Assembly: GCA_013339765.2 (NCBI GenBank)
Contig: CM023449.1
Location: 39,278,387 to 39,342,386 of the forward strand
Direction of reading: 5' to 3'
Source of the DNA: Haemaphysalis longicornis
Taxonomy: Eukaryota; Arthropoda; Arachnida; Ixodida; Ixodidae
DNA length: 64,000 nucleotides
The notes under the pieces are model-generated. The model had not been told where the DNA came from. It ran no database searches and saw nothing but the letters and a program-made list of their open reading frames with translations. This document shows, piece after piece, positions 56,495-64,000 of the stretch. Position numbers and translations under genes: made by a program. Each line of letters starts with the position of its first letter. Position 1 is the first letter of the stretch.

Positions 56495-57373
56495 TCACGA
56501 AGAAAAAACAAATGAATTTGAACCCTTAGCTGACGAGCGGAGAAACCGGCCTGTTGCCACAACACAAGAATAAAGCGGAGAGACATCACTGTGACAAACT
56601 CCAAGGGCGGGAGCGCCTAGTGATAGAACAGCGGAGGCGGACAGCGGAAGGTGGAGCCGGTTAAAGCTTGACTCTGGGTGCGTCGGTCGTATTGGGGGGA
56701 AGATGAGGCAATTATAAAGAAAGTGTTCGATATTTTCCGGTTCATCGCCGAAAGGGCATGATGGAGTGGAGCCAGGCCATATTTCTGAAGATAAAAATTT
56801 AATGAGGGAATTTTGCACCGAAGTGTAGTTATTGTTACCTCGCATATCTTAGACTGAAAAAAAGAAACATCGCTCTCTGTGATCGACGAGGGTGGTTATA
56901 AACCCTAGAAGAGATACGGGCGTCTTGCCGGTGAGTCTGTATTAATTGGAAACGCCTAAATCTCACCCCAAAAGAAAGCCGTCATTTGGACATCGCACGA
57001 CCACGGGGCCACCAAGAGACAGACTGGCTAATTGGTCAGCCACTTCGCTGTATGAGATCCCCACATGTCCTAGAACTTGAAACCCGCACTAATATGAAGA
57101 AGCTGCTGAGCAACAGATGTTCGGAATGTGCGGATAATTCAAGAATCTTTCGTAGCGATATTTTTCTTTGTTGAACCGATGGTGTTCTCTAAAAAAAACT
57201 AACGCATTTCCCCATAGACCGGTTGGTCGACGGGAAAGCTCTGATAAGATATCTGGACACACGGCGCGCGGTTCTAGGGACGGTTCTAGATAAGACAATA
57301 CCCGCATCGATCGTGAAGAAGGAGAGCAACAGCTTACCTTCATTTTATAAAGGACGCGTCGATATACATTCAC
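56495..57373 (-). pseudogene. LINE ORF2 3' part (decayed RNase H and CCHC tail)
   Basis: The 116-residue frame 56845-56495 carries CPFGDEPENIEHFLYNC, a CPFC-GEPENIEHFL..C type LINE knuckle with the second Cys changed to Gly. Upstream on the same strand, near 57040-57000, GISYSEVADQLASLS resembles the G-x-x-x-NExAD-x-LA end of RNase H in another frame. Multiple frameshifts separate the pieces, and everything further upstream (to 57373) is barely recognisable. Confidence 0.6.
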
Positions 57374-58002
<629 letters not shown>

Positions 58003-58082
58003 TGTATTGGCTTAGAAGTAGAGAGCTTGGACTATATTTGCCGCATTAGTCAGCCAAGAGATCTTGGTCCCTGTCGGCTTCT

Positions 58083-58812
58083 TCAGCCATCTGGACAAGC
58101 CGTAGCTGCGTTAGGAGATCGTAGCCGCGCAGTAGGGTTTCCCAGTTCTCTAGATGTTTGATATGTATGGGGGGTAGGGGGATTTCTTCGGCATTTCCAC
58201 ATAATTTGCGTGAGATCTGCGCGGCGGCCGCAGTGTTTGAACTTATCCGAGATTTCTGGATGGAAGTGACTATAGACTAACGGGTTCGGGTAGGTGTTTA
58301 TGTCTGAAGTTGCCTCCATGCCTTGGCTTATGCCGCGTTTAGTGTGCGGCGGCGGCTGGGAATTCGCAGCTGCTGTGTTTGTAGTAATTGGTTATCTCTT
58401 TGTACGAGTTGAGACTGTCGAACTTCTCTGAGTGCTCTGTTGCCACTGCTGGGGTTTAAGTGTTACTCGGGTGACGATCTCGCAAGCAGCTGTGTGGTCC
58501 TGTTCGTTGCCCTGTAACCCTTCGTGTGCAGTAATCCAGATAAGCTTAGTTGTCCTGTAATTTGGTGCTTGTAGCTTCTGAAGCATTCTTGGGGGCGACC
58601 TGGGATATCCGTCCTTTGCTATAGCTACGTATGGCTGCCTTGAAGTCGCTGATTATGTATCTGGCTCGAGTTTCGGTGATCGCAAGAGCCATTGCTGCCT
58701 GTTCTGAAGATGTATATTTTTTGTGAGAGCTGTCGCTGAGGAGAGCATTTTTCCTTTGCGATACACTACCACCACAGCCATGGCGTTGTTGTCGGGTATT
58801 GAAAACGACCAC
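58083..58812 (-). pseudogene. LINE ORF2 RNase H to C-terminal tail, frameshifted
   Basis: On the minus strand, 58812-58546 encodes an RNase H-like start with SSEQAAMALAITETRARYII followed by SDFKAAIRSYSKGRIS, matching E-x-x-AI-x-LA-x-(T/A) and the (D)S-x-x-A-x(3)-x-x-G region; the catalytic Asp is replaced by Phe in SDF. The frame 58586-58392 continues with LIWITAHEGLQGNEQDHTAA, the W-x-xAH-x-G-x-x-GNE motif. The frame 58319-58083 has a Cys/His remnant (KHCGRRADLTQIMWKC) and LGNPTARLRSP. Three frames are needed to read it, so it is dead. Confidence 0.75.
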
Positions 58813-59780
58813 TCGAGGGACTGGGAGAATATTTCGACCCCTCCCTACTCGTCACTTTGTGAGGCATCGGTAGCAATGACGATATGCGAATGAAGGGTGG
58901 TCCAAATGATCCTCCAGCGAACCATTACCAAAACAGGCAGCAACATCTTTGCATTCGGAAGGAAGATTTTATCGGAATTTATTTCCGCAGATGACACACT
59001 ACAGCAAGGAGGGGGGACTCGAAAAAGGTCTGAATGAAGTGGCTGAAGTCACGACAGCGAGATTCAAATGGGGGCGCTGGAACCAGGGCCGCTGAATTCC
59101 TCGAAGTATGAACAAGCCGCCACGACGGCGACGGCGACGATGATGACGACTGTGATGATAGTGTTGTTCTTTGGTGAATGTTCCATGCACAATTCGGGCA
59201 ACGGCTAGTCATCAGCGGTTCCAAAAAGGGTCCCATTCAATAACGAGGGCCCGAAACAACATAATTTAAAGCGGTCGAGAAGCATTTTGAGAGCAAATTA
59301 TGGCAAAGAGGAAAACAAGAATTTAGAATATTTATAGCTTTCTTCCTTTTCTTCTTTCTTCTCACCTTCTTTACGGCAGTGGCTCATGCCGTGTAGAACT
59401 GAATGTGCTCAGGTCATGCACGACGGCTGATGCACCCAAATCTTGCAGTAATGATAACTGGGCTCTTCGATCCTCAATAGTTACGAGTAGTTAGCAGGCA
59501 GTCCAGGACTGCTCTCACAAAAAATAAATCATAAATCTAGGAGCTTAGTTATTAGGTGCTTCAAGTATCGGCCAATAATCACGTTAGTTCAGTGTGCACG
59601 GAAAACCGCGAAATGTTCCTCACATTTGCGTCGATTCCGATGATCGCACGCGGGGACATGGAACAAATTTGAACTCCCGTTGTACGTGCCGAAGCTATTC
59701 CTGGGGTAATGAGGCCTGTCGTAGTGAATGACTACCGATGCATTTATAAAGACGCATAGAGTTTTACACTAATAAGCGTA
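58813..59780. other. No supported gene
   Basis: A GACGGCGACGG-type trinucleotide patch is near 59115-59145. Nothing else recognised. Confidence 0.35.
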
Positions 59781-60298
59781 CAGCATTTTCGCGCGTGTAA
59801 TCCGCCCCTGCATATAATCCGCACCCCCACTTTCAGTAGAAAAAATCCTCGCGTATTACCCGCACATTTGATACAGGAAAGGCTGCCCCAAAGCTACTGC
59901 TCAACCAACACATCACATACTATGTAGACAGAAAAAGCGTATATTTAGCAAGTATAATACACTGACTCCAAGGCGAAAGTCACAATTCACTCATTGTCAC
60001 TGCTCTCGCTAAGCTATCACTTGATTTGTGGGTTTAACGGTCTTTCGTCGAACTAATAAAATTCAGTTTGAGTGCGCTCATCCTTGTTTTTTCTCCCTTG
60101 TCGTTGTATGTTCTGCGCAATCGCTGCCATCAAAGGCTTAGTCAGTGTTACTGCGTAGGAGCGTCACTGCAGAATGCGCATTGCCGTGAAGCTGCACAAA
60201 AGAAGAAAAAAAAAAAAAAACCCGCGTGTTATCCGCACCCCTACTTCGCTACTGAAATTTTCGCATTTTTGGTGCGGGTTATCCGCACGAAAATACGG
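59781..60298. mobile_element. Tigger/Jerky-like MITE with TA target duplication
   Basis: The left end CAGCATTTTCGCGCGTGTAA and the reverse complement of the right end, CCGTATTTTCGTGCGGATAA, share most positions. TA lies on both sides (59779-59780 and 60299-60300). CCGCACCCC(C/T)ACTT recurs subterminally at each end. The interior is non-coding and includes an A-rich run near 60205-60220. Confidence 0.7.
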
Positions 60299-60364
60299 TA
60301 CATTAGTTTGAAACTCGATGTTTAGACCATCCAGGGATAAGAAAAACCACTGCATCCCCCTTCG

Positions 60365-60790
60365 TGTTCCATTCAAATGCGAACAACGGAGCATTTGGCT
60401 TTCAGTACATGCCGCGCATTCCTTTGACGACCCGCACATGCGTAGTAGGCACAAGTAACGAGAGTTCATGTTGATTGATTGAAGGGTTTAACGCGCGGAC
60501 GCAACGCAGGCGATGAGGCGCGCCGTAGTGGAGGGCTCCGGATTAATTTTTACCACCTGGGGATTTCTAACGTGCGCCCAAATCTCGTACACACGGGCGT
60601 TTTTGCTTTGGGCCTCCATCAGAAAAGCGGCCGCCGCGGCCGGGAATCGAACCTGCGTCCTCGTGCTCAGCAGCGCAACGCCTTAGCCACTGAGCCACCG
60701 CGGCGGGTAACGAGAGTTCATGTCCAACCTCAGTATGGAAGACCATCGTTCGGCGTGTGAGAATTTCGGTTTGTCTTCGGCGCCCGCACA
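60365..60790 (-). repeat. Outer inverted repeat, left copy (hosts the SINE)
   Basis: Minus-strand reading of 60790-60365, minus the SINE, aligns with 62782-62930: ACGATGGTCTTCCATAC, GAACTCTCGTTAC, GCGCGGCATGTACTGAAAGCC and GCTCCGTTGTTC. Confidence 0.7.
60472..60706 (-). mobile_element. tRNA-derived SINE, complete (Ruka-like)
   Basis: Read on the minus strand: a tRNA-like head with A-box GGTGGCTCAGTGGCTAAGG and a perfect B-box GGTTCGATTCC, then the body GCCCGTGTGTACGAGATTTG, CCCCAGGTGGT and GAGCCCTCCACTACGGCG, and a (CAAT)n tail. A perfect 17-bp target duplication, GTAACGAGAGTTCATGT, flanks it (60455-60471 and 60707-60723). Head, body and tail fit what I recall of the tick SINE family called Ruka. 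Transposition depends on a LINE partner through the shared tail. The paralogous sequence at 62790-62930 lacks the insertion. Confidence 0.88.
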
Positions 60791-60818
60791 CGCGAGCGTT
60801 ATCTAACTTCGTCGCTGC

Positions 60819-61140
<322 letters not shown>

Positions 61141-61215
61141 CGGTGCACGCAGGTATATAGGCCTTTATTTTTAACATCAGAGCTGTTCCAGAAAAAGAAA
61201 AAGTTCCAGAAAAAA

Positions 61216-61275
61216 AAAATGTGGTTAGGGAGGTCCCGGGGATTGAACCGGCAACCTAACCGCCGGGCCACCCCA
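61216..61275 (-). ncRNA. tRNA-like SINE head fragment
   Basis: On the minus strand, TGGCCCGGCGGTTAGG (A-box-like) is followed closely by GCCGGTTCAATCCCCGG (B-box). The distance between boxes is shorter than in a real tRNA, so an internal deletion is likely. Confidence 0.5.
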
Positions 61276-61334
61276 AAGCGGCGAAGAACAGTAACATGTG
61301 CGGCCAATTGCAAAGAGAGAGAAAAAAAAACGCT

Positions 61335-61412
61335 TCCCGTTGCCGGAGTCGAACCTGGGTCCCTCACCTTATAAAACCGGCGTCTATCCGATTGATATAT
61401 TGCCGCGAACCA
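61335..61412 (-). ncRNA. tRNA-like sequence / SINE head
   Basis: On the minus strand, GGCAATATATCAATCGGATAG could serve as a D-arm/A-box. CAGGTTCGACTCCGG is a good B-box, and about 75 nt in all is the length of a tRNA. A T9 run follows after TTCCGG..GCG. The anticodon loop was not resolved. Confidence 0.5.
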
Positions 61413-61507
61413 TACATTGGGTTTATTTGTGTTTTGTTTTTACCGCCCGGCTGCGCCGGTCTGCGTTATCTCTGCGCCAAGGGAAGCGTGTGTTCCATTC
61501 TTTCTTT
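61396..61507. repeat. Inner inverted repeat, left arm
   Basis: TTGCCGCGAACCATACATTG through GCCGGTCTGCGTTATCTCTG to CATTCTTTCTTTCTGT is reverse-complemented at 62356-62487 with few differences (an extra GTTT in the right arm). Confidence 0.85.
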
Positions 61508-62023
61508 CTGTCATCTCCGGATCCGCACGTCGAAACAACCTCTTCATCTCCTCAACAAAGATCACTACCCCTTCGTTAGGGTGCTGCGTTCGAGTTTCGA
61601 GTAAAAGCGCTGCGCGTTCTTTTCTGACCACGGTAGTGAAGGTCTTAGTGAACTCGCTTTTGAACTGAGCCCAGTTTGTCAAGGAGCTCTCGTGGTTCTC
61701 GAACCAAGTGCGAGTCGAATCTTCCAAGTAAAAGAAAACGTGCCGGAACGTTTCTGCGTCGTCCCACCTGTTGAATTTCCGGACGCGCTCCAGTTTTTCC
61801 AACCATTCTTCTGGGTCTTCTGCGGGGGCTCCTCGGAATGATGGCGGTTCCCGTGGCTGCTGCAGAACGACAGGAGGATTGGCTTGGTGAGCATGGTGCT
61901 GGTTGCGACGTCTTTCTTCTTCGTCTTCCCTCCGGTAGTAGACCGAACTCGGTGGTAAATCTTGCACGCGGAGGCTGGCTCTTGTTGGACTGGCTTGGCG
62001 GCTTCCAGAGTTGTAGTGGGCAT
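61508..62023 (-). pseudogene. Ty3-like gag fragment (truncated, one frameshift)
   Basis: The frame begins with an ATG at 62023, about 30 nt after the LTR, encoding an Ala/Gln-rich start. A frameshift near 61970-61980 shifts to a frame with VQDLPPSSVYYRRE, a Glu/Arg-rich stretch, then the Retrotrans_gag-type core at about residues 50-110 of that frame (PEEWLEKLERVRKFNRW, FYLEDSTRTWFENH, WAQFKSEFTKTF). It stops at the inner inverted repeat, so the zinc knuckle, protease, RT, RNase H and integrase are all missing. Confidence 0.8.
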
Positions 62024-62053
62024 GAAGGGTGCGTACCCCGCACCTCCACCAGA

Positions 62054-62349
62054 TGTCACGAAGACAAGGACGAAGCAGTTGTCTTGAATGAGAAATACGT
62101 TTATTGGAGCGAACTTGTGCTCCCCTAACAACTCAAAAGAATACAGAGGCGGCGAAGCAGCGGTCAACAAAGTGACTTGCACAGGCGGAGTGTCGTCGAA
62201 TCGAATGCCCCCGGCGTCCGCACTGCAGGCTTTTTATCTTTCGGCGCGCGTGGTTCTCGAAACGTCGATTCGCATCGAGAACATAGTAGATCCAAGAAGA
62301 TTATTCTGGGCTGTTCACGTTAGATCGGAATGCTCTCCCTATCACAACA
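62054..62349 (-). mobile_element. 5' LTR of Ty3-like element, with primer binding site
   Basis: On the minus strand, the LTR starts TGTTGTGATAGGG and ends TTCGTGACA (TG..CA). It contains a TATA-like GATAAAAAGCC (about 62239-62228) and AATAAA (62105-62100). Two bases after it, TGGTGGAGGTGCGGGG (62051-62036) is the primer binding site; the matching tRNA is not identified. A second LTR was not found in the window, consistent with truncation. Confidence 0.8.
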
Positions 62350-62355
62350 GATAAC

Positions 62356-62490
62356 ACGTGCGGCACAGAAAGAAAGAATGGAACACGCGCTTCCCTTGGC
62401 GCAGAGATAACGCAGACCGGCGCAGCCGGGCGGTAAAAACAAAACACAAATAAACAAACCCAATGTATGGTTCGCGGCAATATCATCGTA
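62356..62490. repeat. Inner inverted repeat, right arm
   Basis: Partner of 61396-61507, ending only about six bases from the LTR boundary at 62349. Confidence 0.85.
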
Positions 62491-62781
62491 TTCAGGGTGT
62501 ACAACATTTCCTTTCGGTTCGTAGCGCGGGCGTTGGCTTTGGACTTGGCGACAGGTTCGAGCGCGGTCCACTTTTGCGAGAGATGTAAAAGCCGGCGAAC
62601 AAAATGATCCGGACCTGCCAATCATGGATAACTTTCAGCGGAAAATTCGGAAATGTATGTGAGGTACAACAGCTGTGTCTCCGGCGACGGGAGAGGGGCC
62701 GCCAGCTCTGCTGTTTCTCCAGCCTTGCACCAATAGTGCAAGCTGCGCCATTTTTTATTACTGAGTGTGACGAGTGCCCAA

Positions 62782-62930
62782 CAAACGATTAAAAGACGAC
62801 GGTTTCTCCATACGAAGGCTGGTCACGAACTCTCGTAACTTGTTCCTACAGCGCATGCGCGGCTCGACGCCAGGATGCGCGGCATGTAGTGAAAGCCACG
62901 CGCTCCGTTGTTCCTATTCCAATGTATTAC
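62782..62930 (+). repeat. Outer inverted repeat, right copy (empty SINE site)
   Basis: ACGACGGTTTCTCCATACG, CGAACTCTCGTAACTTGTTC, GCGCGGCATGTAGTGAAAGCC and GCTCCGTTGTTC match the left copy without the SINE. The uninterrupted target CACGAACTCTCGTAAC is near 62824-62839. Confidence 0.7.
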
Positions 62931-63315
62931 GATTGTATGTATATTCGGGCTGCTAGGCGTGGTCGAACACCCCGTTACGGGCCACTCTGGACAAGTCTCA
63001 CTTTTGCAAGCTGCTCTGTAGGCACAGAGGATCCATAGTAACAGTAGTCGGATGTATAGGAATACTTTGTTCCATACTCCCTTGAGAGTGTGTTCCACTC
63101 TGTGGCTAACATTCCTACTCTATTCCCGCCGCTATCGGGTGTGCACCGTAGTTAAGACACTTAAGCCTAACGTTACGCTTTAGGGATCTTGAGACAACCG
63201 GTACTTGAAGTGCAACCAGTAGTTTTTCCAATGTGCGCGGATTGACGTACGACGTTAGATACGAACGCCTGACTCCAGACATAATCTCCAATCTTCAGGC
63301 CTAACATTGGGCGGG
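62931..63315. other. No gene seen
   Basis: Short frames only. Confidence 0.35.
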
Positions 63316-63459
63316 GCGCCGTCAAAACAGCACACGACGAAAGGGCACGCGACAGAAGAGCACCGACATAACAGCACGGCTCAAAAGCGCATGCGACGGA
63401 AGAGCACATCGCCAAAACAGCACTAGCGTCAAAACAGCACCGCGACAGAAGGGCACGAT
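63316..63459. repeat. ~15-16 bp minisatellite, about nine units
   Basis: Units alternate between CGTCAAAACAGCAC and GCGACAGAAGAGCAC types, giving a possible ~31 bp higher-order unit. Each ends in AGCAC or GGCAC (one decayed to GCGCAT). Confidence 0.85.
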
Positions 63460-64000
63460 TTTATGGAATGCCTAACTGGGCAATTGGTTAGATTTTAAAG
63501 CGTATACAAACATTATAGAGGGTGGAAGATGCTCTGTAGGAGTTTCTCTGCAGGTTCCGCTACTCTTTCTCGAAAAACATGTTTCGGCTTCAATTTTGAC
63601 ACTATGTAGGATGTTTTAAATGAAAGCGGCAAAAGCCAGGGCCGTCATTTGGTAAAACTATTCAGACACCGAGAGAAAACGAACTTGTGTAAAACCAAAA
63701 AATTCCAAAAGGAAAGACGAAAGCTTGGGCTATATGAAACTCAAAATGGCTTTTCTTTCCTTTTCAACATCAAGGTTTAGAGAAACGATCCCTTTACACT
63801 AATCGTTTTTGAAGTAGCCCTTTAATTTTTGGGGGTAATATCAGAGTGTAATAATATTAATAATAAATAATAATAACAAGCTATTGCCCTGAGACCCCCT
63901 TACAAAACTTGTTGGAAGTCTCTGCGTATCACAGTTCTTTCGATTCTATTCAAATATTTTCCAGCCTTGCAGTTCCAAGAGGTGCCACAAAATGTGGAAG
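63460..64000. other. No gene seen; small AAT microsatellite
   Basis: AT-rich. ATAATATTAATAATAAATAATAAT lies near 63850-63875. Confidence 0.4.

Overview
This window looks like eukaryotic, repeat-dominated intergenic DNA. The best guess is a hard tick (Ixodidae): several tRNA-headed SINEs match my recollection of the tick 'Ruka' type, LINE ORF2 remnants and GGGCGAAGCTCC-ended DNA elements are of kinds I associate with ticks, and there is a relic of an M13 (neprilysin-like) membrane peptidase, a family I recall as expanded in ticks. Species is not determinable here. No intact multi-exon host gene, rRNA, bacterial operon or CRISPR array was found. Nearly every long open frame is a transposon relic, a microsatellite or a shadow.

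Layout. 1-8440: a complex satellite made of 139-152 bp sub-repeats alternating with a longer module, and interrupted by at least three transposon insertions (inverted-repeat pair 2741-3086, Tigger/pogo-like 3498-4615, TTAA element 5322-5876). Paralogous satellite units serve as empty sites for the last two. 9412-10160: a second TTAA/TIR element. 14100-14470 and 21110-22345: a diverged ~190 bp tandem repeat at two loci. 14600-14730 and 19360-19512: GGTTC arrays. 15291-15653: a SINE with a giant (AAAT)n tail. 17383-18231: a LINE ORF2 relic. 20851-21009: a large snapback flanked by (TA)n with hammerhead-like features. 28759-29903: an inverted-repeat-bounded element containing a dispersed repeat also found near 2500.

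30319-34224 is the most structured block: two ~940 bp direct copies of one segment (each with a tRNA-like SINE head) bracket a LINE reverse-transcriptase fragment, which is itself split by a small LTR element (TRIM) with TG..CA LTRs, a primer binding site, a polypurine tract and a GTATG target duplication. 35360-36303 holds the DNA-binding half of a transposase without its catalytic half. 38552-39296, 42046-42300, 56495-57370 and 58083-58812 are LINE tails, all on the minus strand. 49038-49305 is a 67 bp minisatellite. 51911-52255 is the peptidase relic. 52839-53250, 55805-56462 and 59781-60298 are short TIR elements with convincing ends.

60365-62930 contains a SINE with a perfect 17 bp target duplication, whose empty paralogous site lies 2.1 kb away in inverted orientation, and a Ty3-like LTR-gag fragment bracketed by a second inverted repeat. 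The window shows no genes working together in a pathway; its logic is nested insertion of mobile elements. All family names come from memory and motif reading, without database comparison.
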